Assembly (NCBI RefSeq): GCF_011761565.1
Contig: NZ_JAASRM010000001.1
Location: 992,139-1,056,138 of the forward strand
Origin: Rhizomicrobium palustre
Lineage (GTDB): Bacteria > Pseudomonadota > Alphaproteobacteria > Micropepsales > Micropepsaceae
Length of the DNA: 64,000 nucleotides
Reading direction: 5' to 3'
This document shows positions 52,106 to 61,672 of the stretch, one piece after another. Made by a program: the position numbers and the translations under genes. The notes below the pieces were generated by a model. It saw only the letters and a list, made by a program, of their open reading frames with translations. It was not told the DNA's origin and did no database searches. Numbering within the stretch: the first letter of the stretch is position 1; each line of letters begins with the position of its first letter.

Positions 52106-52951
52106 ATGAGTAACGTCAATGACGAAAATGCCTCGAACCTCAGGCGGCGGGACGTCATCCATTTGACAGGTCCGGCGATCATAACAGGTATGGCCGGTGG
52201 CGCACTTTCAACAGCACCTGCGCGGTCGCAACCCACCATCAGCGACCGTGACGGCGCACCTCTGGGCGTCCGACTGCAAGGCGTGCAGCATTTCGGCCTT
52301 ACCGTTCAGAATATGGAGCGTGCTTACGAGTTCTACACGCAGGTACTAGGCGGAACCGAAGTATTTCGGCACGGCAACTTCCACGGTGATACGGTTCAGA
52401 ATACGCTGCTTGCCGACCAGGAAATTCTCGCCACTGAACGCGGCATCGATCCCCAAACCATCGGCGTGCCCGATCTACGCTCCGGGGTCCAGCGTCTAGA
52501 TGTGCGATTCATCCAGTTCGACAATGTGGTTATCGAACTCCTGCAGTATCGCGACGCAAGCCAGCCCATGGGTAGCTCCAAGTCGTTCGCGGAGCCGGTA
52601 CAGCATATGAGCCCGGCCTATCCGCGCATGATGCACATCTGCTTTTATGTGCGCGACGACGTCGACTTCAACAAATTCATCGCCGACCTTGAAGCCGAGT
52701 CCGCTCGGCGCGGCATGGCACAAGTGCGCGCCAACAGGTCGATCCGCGTCACCACCGAACAGCAACGCAAGGCAGCCCCGCGCGACGCCAATACCACCAA
52801 AGTCACCGAACCGCCGTCAGACGGCTGGGAACTGATCTATTGCAAGGGGCCTGAAGGTGAGCAGCTAGAATTCGTGCGCGTGCTCGGGCCGGTAAAGAAG
52901 CGGTTCGGCGACGCCTTCGCCAAACGGCAGGCGCTTGTGGGTGCCCGCTAA
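52106..52951 (+). CDS. Tat-exported VOC family protein
   Basis: 281 residues. The N-terminus has a twin-arginine-type leader (RRRDVIHLTGPAIITGMAGG). The VOC domain starts near residue 58 with GVQHFGLTVQNMERAYEFY and FYTQVLGGTEV, and closes with YCKGPEGEQLEFVRV; possible metal ligands are the first His (VQHFG) and the late Glu (LEFVRV). Periplasmic or secreted. First gene of a run with an exported ABM protein, a small frame and a DJ-1/PfpI protein. Substrate unknown. Confidence 0.78.
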   Translation: MSNVNDENASNLRRRDVIHLTGPAIITGMAGGALSTAPARSQPTISDRDGAPLGVRLQGVQHFGLTVQNMERAYEFYTQVLGGTEVFRHGNFHGDTVQNTLLADQEILATERGIDPQTIGVPDLRSGVQRLDVRFIQFDNVVIELLQYRDASQPMGSSKSFAEPVQHMSPAYPRMMHICFYVRDDVDFNKFIADLEAESARRGMAQVRANRSIRVTTEQQRKAAPRDANTTKVTEPPSDGWELIYCKGPEGEQLEFVRVLGPVKKRFGDAFAKRQALVGAR

Positions 52952-52979
52952 GGACCTTCACTTCGAAAAGGGAAAGGTC

Positions 52980-53405
52980 ATGCGAAAACATTTACGTCCA
53001 CCCGTTCTTGTAGTGATCATGGCCGCCATCGTGGAGCTAGCGATGGTCTCGCCGATGGCGGCGCGCGAACGCGCAGCACCCCCCTATTCCCGGATACCCG
53101 AAGATGCTTGGTCGATCGTTGCGCAGGTCCACGCCAAGCCCGGAAAGGAGGATGAACTGCGCAAGGTAACGCTGCCGCTGGTCGCGCTTGTTCGCAGTGA
53201 TCCGAAAAATCTCGTTTACTTCCTCCAGGAAGATCGCGAAACGCCGGGGCATTTCGTGTTTTACGAAGTCTTTGCGACCCGCGCCGATTTCGAGGCGCAT
53301 AACGCGATGCCCTATGTACAGCAATGGTTCGCGCGGCTGCCCGAACTCGCTGACGGCGGCGTCACAGTGATGCAAATGCGCGTACTGAACGAACCATCCA
53401 AGTAA
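52980..53405 (+). CDS. exported ABM-domain protein (putative quinol monooxygenase)
   Basis: 141 residues. ATG 52980 follows GGAAAGG and yields a signal peptide (VLVVIMAAIVELAMVSPMAA). The mature part is one antibiotic-biosynthesis monooxygenase ferredoxin-like domain: WSIVAQVHAKPGKEDELRK, NLVYFLQEDRETPGHFVFYE, then FEAHNAMPYVQQW. Such small proteins oxidise or bind quinols and polyphenols without cofactor. Follows the VOC gene by 28 bp. Confidence 0.8.
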   Translation: MRKHLRPPVLVVIMAAIVELAMVSPMAARERAAPPYSRIPEDAWSIVAQVHAKPGKEDELRKVTLPLVALVRSDPKNLVYFLQEDRETPGHFVFYEVFATRADFEAHNAMPYVQQWFARLPELADGGVTVMQMRVLNEPSK

Positions 53406-53454
53406 CGCTGTGGGATAAACACCGGCGATACACCTTGCAAGAAAGGACGCAGCG

Positions 53455-53637
53455 ATGACGATGAAACATACCGGCCAATGCGGTGGCGAAGCGGCGACCT
53501 TCCTCGGCATTCCGCAAGATACATTTCCGCTGAAAAGCGGTCAGCCGAAAGCCTTCCACTACATCGCGGGCTCGGGAAAGGGGCTCGACTGGGCCGCTGC
53601 GCTATCCCTGCCGCAATACTATGCCATGCCGGGCTGA
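53455..53637 (+). CDS. 60-codon frame, unknown
   Basis: Starts ATG 53455 behind AAAGGA with good spacing, in line with the VOC-ABM-PfpI gene run. No family recognised; the C-terminal part (HYIAGSGKGLDWAAALSLPQ) looks like a fragment of a larger protein. It may be a real small protein or a relic. Confidence 0.4.
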   Translation: MTMKHTGQCGGEAATFLGIPQDTFPLKSGQPKAFHYIAGSGKGLDWAAALSLPQYYAMPG

Positions 53638-53680
53638 ACGTCCGATGCCCCCATTCCAACGATCAATCGAGGAGAAAACC

Positions 53681-54364
53681 ATGACCCAACATGTCTTGTT
53701 CATCGTCACCAACGCACCAGTCATTGGCCCGCACAATCGCAAGACAGGCTTCTTCTTCGCCGAAGTGGCCCATCCATTCGACGTGCTCGACAACGCAGGA
53801 ATCGCAATAGAGTTTGCGTCTCCCGCCGGTGGCTGGACGCCCTACGATGCATATGACGAGAAAGACCCTGCCCAGAAGGGTTTTCTCGAGAGCAAGGCCT
53901 TCCGGCGGCTGAATCACAGTCGGAAATTGTGCGAAGTAGACACGGCCGATTATGATGCCATCCTGGTGCCCGGCGGGCTCGGCCCCATGGTCGACATCCA
54001 GCGCAATGCGGATGTCCAGAAGGCCATTGTGCGCGCCTGGACCACGGGAAAGATCGTTACCGCCGTTTGCCACGGTCCTTGCGCCTTGCTCGGTGTCAAT
54101 CTCGGTGATGGCACACCATTCGTGCGCGGCAGGAAACTGACATCGTTTTCGACAAAGGAAGAATACGACTACGCCCGCGAAGACGTACCCTACGAACTCG
54201 AAGATGCGCTAAGAGCTGAGGGAGCCGAGTACTCGTCTGCATCCAACTGGCAACCTCACGTCGTCGTCGATGGTCGGCTTATTACCGGCCAGAACCCAGC
54301 CTCGGCGGGACCGCTTGGAAAAGAACTGCTCGCCGCCCTAAAACGAGCTGCCGTTCCAGCGTGA
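53681..54364 (+). CDS. DJ-1/PfpI family type 1 glutamine amidotransferase-like protein
   Basis: 227 residues. ATG 53681 has GGAG eight bases upstream. The nucleophile elbow AVCHGPCALL (Cys in CHG) and the preceding DYDAILVPGGLGPM are typical of the Hsp31/PfpI group; the early Glu-type helix (HPFDVLDNAGI) and the late ITGQNPASAGPLGKELL end are also conserved. These proteins act as glyoxalase III or chaperone-like hydrolases. Cytoplasmic. Last gene of the small-enzyme run. A deleted relative lies at 57.4 kb. Confidence 0.88.
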   Translation: MTQHVLFIVTNAPVIGPHNRKTGFFFAEVAHPFDVLDNAGIAIEFASPAGGWTPYDAYDEKDPAQKGFLESKAFRRLNHSRKLCEVDTADYDAILVPGGLGPMVDIQRNADVQKAIVRAWTTGKIVTAVCHGPCALLGVNLGDGTPFVRGRKLTSFSTKEEYDYAREDVPYELEDALRAEGAEYSSASNWQPHVVVDGRLITGQNPASAGPLGKELLAALKRAAVPA

Positions 54365-54451
54365 ACTGATGAGGTGCAATACGCGATTTGCCGATTGGCT
54401 TAGGAGGCGTCTTGCTGTGATTTGAGCCGCCTTCCTTCGCGAGTGAACTGT

Positions 54452-55348
54452 ATGGAACCGATCAAGGTATTGCTTCAAACCACCATCCCTGTGGCTGTGG
54501 ACGATTGGTCAATTTCGCGCTTCAGCCGTTTAGCGGAATTTCTGCGCAACGAACGCGACGCCGAGGGACGCCCGATTTTTGAGGTCACAACGCGTAATCG
54601 CGATCCCCTGGGATCGCCGGACGCCGTGCTGTCCAGACTTGATCGGAGCGAGTTCGACGAAATGTGGCTGTTCGCCGTGGATGTCGGCAATGGCCTAACG
54701 ACAGAAGATTGCGAGGCGATTTCCAATTTCCGCCGCAAAGGCCGCGGGCTCCTCGTGACCCGGGATCATATGGATCTCGGATCGTCTGTTTGCAATCTTG
54801 GGGGCGTCGGAAAGGCCCATTACTTTCATTCACGGAACCCCGATCCGGACGAAGCAAACCGCAAGGTGGACGATCTCCAGACAACATATATCTCGTGGCC
54901 GAATTTCCATTCAGGAGCCAACGGCGATTTCCAGACAATTGAGGTTCTGAGTCCGATACACCCCGTCTTGGCAGACCCCACCTCACCGACCGGCGCCATA
55001 CGTTTCCTGCCGTCTCATCCGCATGAGGGGGCGGTTGCGGCCCCAGTTGATGAGCACGCGCGCGTTATTGCGCGGGGCGTGAGCAAAGTTTCCGGACGCC
55101 CATTCAACCTGGCGGTGGCCTTTGAGCCCGGTGAAAGGGCCGGCCCCGCGATAGCGCAAAGCACATTCCACCACTTCGCAGACTATAATTGGGACACCAG
55201 AAGTGGCGCTCCCAGCTTTGTGGATGAACCTCCCGGCGATGGCATGCTGCGGGAACCGCAAGCCATCGCTGATACGCATCGCTATGTCCGCAATGTCGCC
55301 CTTTGGCTTGCACAAAGCTCCCTCCTGTCGGACCCTCCGCCAACATGA
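54452..55348 (+). CDS. unknown protein with a glutamine-amidotransferase-like look
   Basis: 298 residues from ATG 54452. Not firmly recognised. The N-terminal half (IKVLLQTTIPVAVDDWSISR, then EFDEMWLFAVD and RRKGRGLLVTRDHMDLG) resembles the ThuA or class I amidotransferase-like Rossmann arrangement. The C-terminal part has conserved-looking His residues (AQSTFHHFADYNWD). No signal peptide or membrane segment. It stands alone, 87 bp after the PfpI gene. Confidence 0.6.
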   Translation: MEPIKVLLQTTIPVAVDDWSISRFSRLAEFLRNERDAEGRPIFEVTTRNRDPLGSPDAVLSRLDRSEFDEMWLFAVDVGNGLTTEDCEAISNFRRKGRGLLVTRDHMDLGSSVCNLGGVGKAHYFHSRNPDPDEANRKVDDLQTTYISWPNFHSGANGDFQTIEVLSPIHPVLADPTSPTGAIRFLPSHPHEGAVAAPVDEHARVIARGVSKVSGRPFNLAVAFEPGERAGPAIAQSTFHHFADYNWDTRSGAPSFVDEPPGDGMLREPQAIADTHRYVRNVALWLAQSSLLSDPPPT

Positions 55349-55549
55349 CGGGATCAAATCCGCTACACTCATCCTCGATCTGCAGAACAAGACGATCGCG
55401 AGGATATTCCGTCCTGGCGCGAACCGCGTCGGAATGAGGCTGATATTGAACAGAGCCTCGCATCCGATCTCAATCACTTCGTCCAGGACCTGCGGTTAAG
55501 CCGGCGCGTAAAACGCAATCAATACACGTGAGCGATGTCAAACGCCTCT

Positions 55550-56458
55550 TCAGATCGCCAGTGTTTCACCATCGGCGGGAATGAGGAGATGCTGATCGTA
55601 TCCGTCCCGTTTCGCGAAGGCACGCAGGTCAGCTCGGCTGAGGATGCAGTGATTGACGGCTTCCATGTGGCTGGCGATCAGCATGGCGTTCGGCGCGGCA
55701 CGATGCACGGCGAGCACATCGGCAGGCCCCATGATGATCGGATCGAGTCCGATCACCGTCGCCATGCCGGCGTTTAGTACAATCACGTCCGGAGAGTGAT
55801 GGGCAATGGCGCGCTTGACCTCAGCGTTCCAGATCGTATCGCCGGCGACATAAAGAGTCTTGTGAGCAGGATGGCTCATGACGAAGCCGCTGACGGGGCC
55901 GAGGATCTGCGGCAGTGCCTTCAGGGCTGCGTCGGTACCATGCTGCCCGCCAGTACGGTTCAGACGCACGCCATGAAACTCGGTATTTTCGGTCAGCAAT
56001 CGCACATCTGAGAAGCCCGCAGATCGGAGCTGGGCAGCGTCCTCGGCATTCTGCGCGAAGATCGGCAGCGACTTGTTCAGCTTGGCCTTCGCTGCCTCGT
56101 CCCAGTGATCGGGATGCAGGTGCGTCACGACGACGGCATCCACGTCGACGATCGAGGCGAGCGGTATGGGCAGCGGCACCAGCGGGTTGCGCCGCTGGCT
56201 GTTCGCCGTACCCTCGAAGCCAGGATAGGCGTCTTTGTCTCCCAGCAATGGGTCGACCAGGAAACGAACCCCGCCATAATCGATGCGCAAGGTCGCGTTA
56301 CGCACCTGGGTCAGGCTCGCGCTTCGGGTAGAACGCTCAGTAATGGCACTGGCCGAGCCGTGCGCGACGAGTAGCGCCGAGCCAAGCAGCGCACCGCTAC
56401 CCATGGCGATTGTCTGTCGGCGTGTCATTGATTTCGGCATGTGTGTAGCATCGACCAT
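55550..56458 (-). CDS. Tat-exported MBL-fold metallohydrolase (UlaG-like)
   Basis: 302 residues. A twin-arginine leader (MTRRQTIAMGSGALLGSALL) is followed by a metallo-beta-lactamase fold: VVVTHLHPDHWDEA supplies the HxHxDH ligands, later GDT (LYVAGDTIW) and SHMEAV give the others. The overall pattern, including FLVDPLLGDK, fits the UlaG/RomA-like L-lactone hydrolase group. Substrate not known. GGGAG lies nine bases before ATG 56458. Same strand as the following alpha/beta hydrolase gene. Confidence 0.82.
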   Translation of the reverse strand: MVDATHMPKSMTRRQTIAMGSGALLGSALLVAHGSASAITERSTRSASLTQVRNATLRIDYGGVRFLVDPLLGDKDAYPGFEGTANSQRRNPLVPLPIPLASIVDVDAVVVTHLHPDHWDEAAKAKLNKSLPIFAQNAEDAAQLRSAGFSDVRLLTENTEFHGVRLNRTGGQHGTDAALKALPQILGPVSGFVMSHPAHKTLYVAGDTIWNAEVKRAIAHHSPDVIVLNAGMATVIGLDPIIMGPADVLAVHRAAPNAMLIASHMEAVNHCILSRADLRAFAKRDGYDQHLLIPADGETLAI

Positions 56459-56537
56459 CTAACATTCTCCCTCAACTCCGATTGTTCTTCGGCGTTTCCG
56501 GGCGGGCGGCGCACGCGCCGCCGCCTAGAACTTTAGG

Positions 56538-57293
56538 TTAGTGGGTGTCGGCGGCCGCAGCCTCAATGAAGGCGGCGACTTCCTTGGGATGAGACAGCAT
56601 CACGGCGTGGCTGCTGTGGATCTCGGTCAGTTTGGCCTTGGCGCGGGTCGCCATAAAGCGCTGGGTGGTCGGCGAGACCATGTGGTCCTGTGTCGTCAGC
56701 ATCCAGTGGACCGGTTTGTCATTCCACGCCGCCTTGGTGAGCTTGGGCTGCACCGCACCGAGCCCCCAGGGAACTTGCCCCACCGCCATGAAGCCGGTGA
56801 CCGAGATATCGACATCCTGGGCAAAAGCAGTTGGGAACTTGGCGGGATCGACAATGATGAACCCGTCGTCCGGCGGCAGCAGTGGCGGACCGGACTCGCC
56901 CGGCACCGGCCGGGTGGCGAGCTCGAACACCGATTCCCCGGCATCGGGCGCGAGCGCCGCGATATAAACGAGGCTCTTCACCTTGGGATCGGTGCCGGCT
57001 TCGGTGATGACCGCGCCGCCATAGCTGTGGCCGACCAGCAGGACCGGCTTGGTCGCCCTGGCGATCACCTGGCGCGTCGCCTCGACATCGCCATCGAGCG
57101 TAACGGTCGGGTTCTGGACGACTAACACCTCATAACCGTCGTGTGTCAGGATGTCGTAGACGGACTTCCATCCCGAGGCATCGACAAAGGCGCCGTGCAC
57201 CAAGACGATCGAGACGGGCTTATCAGGGGTCTGAGCGGCGGCGGAAGCGATGGTAGCCATGGCGAGAAACACTCCTGTAATAAGATGTTTCAT
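56538..57293 (-). CDS. exported alpha/beta hydrolase
   Basis: 251 residues. ATG 57293 has GGAG eight bases upstream and gives a signal peptide (ITGVFLAMATIASAAAQT). The fold begins SIVLVHGAFVDASGW, with the nucleophile elbow VGHSYGG, an acid near HWMLTTQDHMV and a late His (SSHAVMLSHP). This is the EstC-like/salicylate-esterase subgroup of the superfamily. Lies 80 bp upstream of the MBL gene on the same strand and may be co-transcribed with it. Confidence 0.87.
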   Translation of the reverse strand: MKHLITGVFLAMATIASAAAQTPDKPVSIVLVHGAFVDASGWKSVYDILTHDGYEVLVVQNPTVTLDGDVEATRQVIARATKPVLLVGHSYGGAVITEAGTDPKVKSLVYIAALAPDAGESVFELATRPVPGESGPPLLPPDDGFIIVDPAKFPTAFAQDVDISVTGFMAVGQVPWGLGAVQPKLTKAAWNDKPVHWMLTTQDHMVSPTTQRFMATRAKAKLTEIHSSHAVMLSHPKEVAAFIEAAAADTH

Positions 57294-57375
57294 TGACGTC
57301 ACTCCAGGTTGAACGGGTCGCACGCTTCCGGAACGGAGCGCGCATCACCAAGTTGGGATCTTGTTCGGTACGCTG

Positions 57376-57555
57376 TCAGGCGAGGCCGAGCTTGCGATCC
57401 AGCGCTGCGATAGGTGCCTTAGCAATCGGATGGTCTGAGCGTGGGTTCTGGCCGGTGATCAGTTCGCGATTTTCGATGACATAGGGCTCAAAGTCCGACC
57501 GGTTATCGATGCGCGCAGCATTCGAACCGATGACGACGACCTTTCCTTTGCTCAT
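57376..57555 (-). pseudogene. in-frame deleted PfpI/DJ-1 relative, 59 codons
   Basis: ATG 57555 has GGAG seven bases upstream. The product begins SKGKVVVIGSNAARI and ends YVIENRELITGQNPRSDHPI then KAPIAALDRKLGLA. These are the first strand and the last helix of a PfpI-type amidotransferase; the ~170 residues between them, including the nucleophile Cys, are gone without breaking the frame. It is most likely a deletion relic, though it could still be translated. Confidence 0.7.
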
Positions 57556-57975
57556 GACGTACTCCGTTGCGTTGATCTGCCGAAGCAGCAGCTCACGTCT
57601 AATACGCTCGCGTCCGGGGTCTCGGTCGTGAATTGCGGTTAGGTTGGGTTAAGAGAGAACATTGCCCCACAAGAGAGCCTGGTTGATGGTGCTAAAGATC
57701 AGTCGGCCCGCGATCGGACATTGCCCGAAATTGATCCCGCTTAACTCTCCGGACCTGCCGATTGGTGATAAAGTTGGTAGCGTATCCACAGCGACGAAGC
57801 CGCCGATCTGCTTGCTGAGAGGTTATCGGTGTTCGTCGCAGGAGCACGATGAGAATGCGAAAGCGCGCCTAACCGAGTTTTGCTGCGTTTAACCTTGCCA
57901 ACGCAGCCTGCTGGTCTATGCCGCAGTCCGCCGAGAAGGTGCGTAACGAGGACCGTCTGTAACAGGAGAACGGAC
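57556..57975. other. 420 bp between the PfpI relic and the second ABM gene
   Basis: No gene supported. The two flanking genes diverge, so promoters for both are likely here. A 76-codon plus frame at 57662-57892 shows no motif. Confidence 0.35.
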
Positions 57976-58272
57976 ATGACCAGCAACGTGAAGACCGTGG
58001 GCATCTTGACGGCCCATCCAGGCAAAGAAGCCGAACTGCGCAGCCTGCTCGAAGGGTTGATCCGTTCCAGCCGGTTGGAACCGGGCAATTTGCGCTACGA
58101 CCTCTGGGCCGATCCCTCCCAGCCAGGCGTCTTCGTGCTCGACGAACTCTATGTCGACGCGGAGGCGGCCGGCGCGCACCAGGCCTCTCCGCATTTTCAA
58201 TACTATCGTGCGAACGTCGGTGCGCTGGCTGACCGCCAGGCCTTGAGCCTCCGAGCAGTCGTGGTTGCCTGA
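57976..58272 (+). CDS. ABM-domain protein (putative quinol monooxygenase), cytoplasmic
   Basis: 98 residues, a single antibiotic-biosynthesis monooxygenase domain: VKTVGILTAHPGKEAELRSL, GNLRYDLWADPSQPGVFVL, then HQASPHFQYYRANV. ATG 57976 has AGGAG seven bases upstream. Unlike the ABM protein at 53.0 kb it has no signal peptide. It stands just ahead of a broken Tat-leader gene. Confidence 0.82.
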   Translation: MTSNVKTVGILTAHPGKEAELRSLLEGLIRSSRLEPGNLRYDLWADPSQPGVFVLDELYVDAEAAGAHQASPHFQYYRANVGALADRQALSLRAVVVA

Positions 58273-58295
58273 GGGAGAGAAGGAGATTCGAAACG

Positions 58296-58346
58296 ATGAG
58301 CAGGAAGATTAGCCGACGGGCCGCCCTTCTGGGCGGAACGACATAG
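58296..58346 (+). pseudogene. orphan Tat leader ending in an early stop
   Basis: GAAGGAG precedes ATG 58296. The 16 codons encode SRKISRRAALLGGTT, a clear twin-arginine leader, and then TAG. The next ~250 bp contain no continuation in frame that I can recognise. It looks like the 5' remnant of an exported oxidoreductase or similar gene cut off by mutation and deletion; it follows the ABM gene as an operon member would. Confidence 0.6.
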
Positions 58347-58600
58347 CTCGGGATGGGCTGTTCCCCGTCATGTTCTTCACGCGGGTGGCCAGTATGGTGT
58401 GTCCGGCGTGGCAAAACTGGTGGTGATGCCGTGTTGGTCTCGCATAACGATGTGCGAGCGGCCTGGGGCGTATAGAGCGATCACGCAAAGCTTCCTCTGC
58501 GATACTTCGCAGCGAGCTTTCAAGAAGCTGTCGACACGGCAATACATACGGTGAGATTTAGGTCTCGCCGTGCTCCAGCGTGACACCGCGTCCGATTTGA

Positions 58601-61600
58601 ATGAAAATATCGGACATGCCGTCCGCTAGGAAATTGCTTCTGCTGGGGATGCTTGCCTCGCTCCTGCCGGACCTGGGTGGCGCATGTGCGGCAGATGCGC
58701 AACGTAGCCTTCAACAACTGCAGCACACTGCCTGGACTTCGAGAGACGGAGCCCCACCGGAAGTTTGGGCTCTCGCTCAGTCGAACGACGGTTATCTCTG
58801 GCTGGGTACGGGCGGCGGACTCTACCGGTTCGACGGAGCGAGCTTCGAGAAGTTCCGACCAGTCAAAGGCGAGAGCCTTCCTTCGCTCAACGTCAATTCC
58901 CTGCTCGCCACTCGCTCCGGTGATCTTTGGATCGGCTTTGCATCAGGTGCTTTGGCGAGACTCCGCGCGGGCCACCTGACCACGTTCGACTTAGGCCTGC
59001 CGCCGGTCCCCGTGCTGGAGCTATCTGAGGACCGCACAGGCGGGATCTGGGCGGCCCTAGGCGAGAATGACAGAGGCGGCGTCGCGCGCTTCCATCAGGG
59101 CAGATGGGAGATTTTCGGTCGTTCACGTGGGGTAGCCGCAGGCGCGGCAACCAGCGTCCTCGGGGCGGCCGACGGATCGGTCTGGATAGCGGCCGGCGGT
59201 GAACTCGAGGTGCTGCGTCCGGGCACAAATCGCTTTTCGCCCGTCACCGCCTCGGCTTCGGACAGACCAAAGCTGAAGCAGTCGCCTGATGGAGCGATAT
59301 GGCTCACCACCGGCGCCCGCCCCGGTCTCCAGCGCATCGCGGCATCGCCTGCCCAAGCCGCGCCGACATGGATTGTGCCGCCGATGACGGCCGATCCTCG
59401 AGCAGAAAGCATCCTGTTCGATCGGCACGGCAATCTTTGGGGAACCTACGGGAGTGGCGGCGTCTTTCGTCTCGATGGCGTCGGCTTGGGAGATAGGGCG
59501 CTCATTGCCGATAGCGCGAAAGAGAAGTTCGGCGCGGAGCGCGGCCTTACGTCCAACCTCGCCAACCCTATCCTGGAAGATCGTGAAGGTAACGTGTGGG
59601 TAGGGACGAATCTTGGTCTCGACCAGTTTCGTGAGACGAGCGTGGTGGTGGCGACCGGGCTGCCTACGGATTCACGGAATGGTTTCCGGATCGCGCGAGG
59701 CCGCTCCGGCTCGATGTATGTGACTTCAAAGGACGCTCTCTTCAGAGTGGACCCAGAGCATGTCGCCCGGAAGCTGGTCCAACTTCCGCAGCGGCCATTG
59801 ATCCTTCACACAGATGCATTGTTGCGGACCTGGATCGGCACAGACCGAACGCTGGGCATTCTATCAGGCGTAACCGTGCGGGACGTGCCGCTGCCATGGG
59901 CAAGGAGCAGACCGTTTGCCCTCCTTGAGGAAGCCCCGGGTCGAATCTGCGTCTCATCCGTGGAGGGGGCCTTTTGCCGGAAAGAGCGTGGATGGACGTC
60001 CGAACCACGCCTGGCGACCCCAGGAATTTTGCCAATGCAGATGCTCCGCGACGAGCTCGGGCGCGTATGGATCGCAGAAGGCGACCGCATCGAGATGGTC
60101 GATGGAACCACACGTCGGGTGTTCTCCGCGCGCAGCGATCTTTCGCTGGGAACCGTTGTGGTGATGGCCGTCCGGGGACGACATGTTTATGCAGGCGGCG
60201 ACTTCGGATTGGCGCGGTTTAGCGGCCAGCGCTTCATCACTCTCACGTCAGACACGCACCCGTTTTTGAGCCGGACAGCCGGAATCGTCGAAACCTCCGA
60301 AGGCGACCTCTGGCTCAACACCGTTGCCGGCGTTGTTAATATCGCGAGCACTGACCTAGATTATGCGTTCGCTCACACCTCTCGCCCGGTGAAGGCACGG
60401 GTGTTCGATCGTGACGACGGAATGCCCGGCGTGGCGCAGCAGGACTCCTGGTCGCAAACGGCAATGGAGGCCTCCGACGGACGTCTTTGGTTCGTGACAA
60501 GGCTCGGCGTTGCCTGGATCGACCCCAAGCGGCTTTCCTTCAATTCACTTCCACCGCCAGTGATCATCAAGTCTTTGGTTTACGACGGCCGCATCTATGC
60601 GGTCTCTACGCCCATTCAGCTGCCGAAAGGCGCTTCCAATCTCCAGATCGAGTATACCGCGCCGAGCCTTTCTATGCCTTCACGCGTGCGGTTCCGCTAC
60701 CGATTGGAAGGCGTGGACGATGATTGGGTCGACCCGGGCACCCGCCGCGCGGCCTTCTACACGGGGCTTAAGCCAGGCAGCTACAGGTTCCGCCTTATGG
60801 CGGCGAACGATGACGGCGTATGGAACCGACGGGGCGCGACGTTAGAGTTTGAAATTCCGCCGACTTTTTTCCAGAGCTGGCCGTTCTACCTCCTCTGCGC
60901 GGCTCTAGCGCTGGCGCTGCTGTGGCTCGGCTATTCGCTGCGGTTACGCGCCATTGCCGAGCGCATCCGGGCGCGGATGAACGAGCGCCTGGACGAGCGC
61001 GAACGCATCGCGCGCGAGCTGCACGATACCCTGCTGCAGAGCGTGCAGGGGTTGATCATGCGCTTCAGCAACATTGCACAGGACATAACTGCGATTCAGC
61101 CGGCACACCGCGATATGCTGGATGCGCTGGACAGCGCAGACGCCGTCGTGGTGGAAGGGCGCGACCGCGTCCACGAATTGCGGCGATGGAGCGGAGCACG
61201 GAGCCTGTCCGACGTCGTCACCCACACCGCCGAGCGGCTCCTGCTGTCTGACAAGATCGAGATTCGAGTAGGCGTCGAGGGGCTGCAACGGGAGATTTAC
61301 CCCGCAATTGCCGATGAACTCCTGCGTATCACGGACGAGGCATTGTTCAACGTCACCCGTCACGCGCACGCGCGCAAAGTCTCGATCGCCGTTTCCTATG
61401 GCGCGGAAGAACTTGTTTTACGCATCATCGACGACGGTGTCGGAATCGCACCGGAGATCGTCGCCCAAGGCGGTGTCGCTGGTCATTTTGGTCTCGTCGG
61501 CATGCGCGAGCGGGCGGAGAAGATAGGCGGACAACTGGCCATCACCCCTGCCCCAGCCGGAGGGACACAAGTAGAAATAAAGGTCGCTGCCGAGATTGCC

Positions 61601-61672
61601 TATGCCGACAGACCGCAGCCGATATGGCTGGCCTGGTGGTATCGACTCGCAAAGAAGCGCAACGGTAAATGA
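58601..61672 (+). CDS. two-component propeller sensor histidine kinase
   Basis: 1023 residues. A signal sequence (LLLLGMLASLLPDLGGACA) leads into a periplasmic sensor made of repeated propeller blades (recurring GDLWIGF, GNVWVGTNLGL, GDLWLNTVAGV) to about residue 640. A Y_Y_Y domain follows to ~755 (YRLEGVDDDWVDPGTRR), then a membrane helix at ~762-782. The kinase part is HisKA_3 with RELHDTLLQS (His808) and a HATPase with DELLRITDEALFN (N box), IIDDGVGIAP and GLVGMRERAEKIGG. The usual partner is a NarL-type regulator; one lies downstream at 62.7 kb. A truncated copy of its C-terminus follows. Confidence 0.92.
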   Translation: MKISDMPSARKLLLLGMLASLLPDLGGACAADAQRSLQQLQHTAWTSRDGAPPEVWALAQSNDGYLWLGTGGGLYRFDGASFEKFRPVKGESLPSLNVNSLLATRSGDLWIGFASGALARLRAGHLTTFDLGLPPVPVLELSEDRTGGIWAALGENDRGGVARFHQGRWEIFGRSRGVAAGAATSVLGAADGSVWIAAGGELEVLRPGTNRFSPVTASASDRPKLKQSPDGAIWLTTGARPGLQRIAASPAQAAPTWIVPPMTADPRAESILFDRHGNLWGTYGSGGVFRLDGVGLGDRALIADSAKEKFGAERGLTSNLANPILEDREGNVWVGTNLGLDQFRETSVVVATGLPTDSRNGFRIARGRSGSMYVTSKDALFRVDPEHVARKLVQLPQRPLILHTDALLRTWIGTDRTLGILSGVTVRDVPLPWARSRPFALLEEAPGRICVSSVEGAFCRKERGWTSEPRLATPGILPMQMLRDELGRVWIAEGDRIEMVDGTTRRVFSARSDLSLGTVVVMAVRGRHVYAGGDFGLARFSGQRFITLTSDTHPFLSRTAGIVETSEGDLWLNTVAGVVNIASTDLDYAFAHTSRPVKARVFDRDDGMPGVAQQDSWSQTAMEASDGRLWFVTRLGVAWIDPKRLSFNSLPPPVIIKSLVYDGRIYAVSTPIQLPKGASNLQIEYTAPSLSMPSRVRFRYRLEGVDDDWVDPGTRRAAFYTGLKPGSYRFRLMAANDDGVWNRRGATLEFEIPPTFFQSWPFYLLCAALALALLWLGYSLRLRAIAERIRARMNERLDERERIARELHDTLLQSVQGLIMRFSNIAQDITAIQPAHRDMLDALDSADAVVVEGRDRVHELRRWSGARSLSDVVTHTAERLLLSDKIEIRVGVEGLQREIYPAIADELLRITDEALFNVTRHAHARKVSIAVSYGAEELVLRIIDDGVGIAPEIVAQGGVAGHFGLVGMRERAEKIGGQLAITPAPAGGTQVEIKVAAEIAYADRPQPIWLAWWYRLAKKRNGK

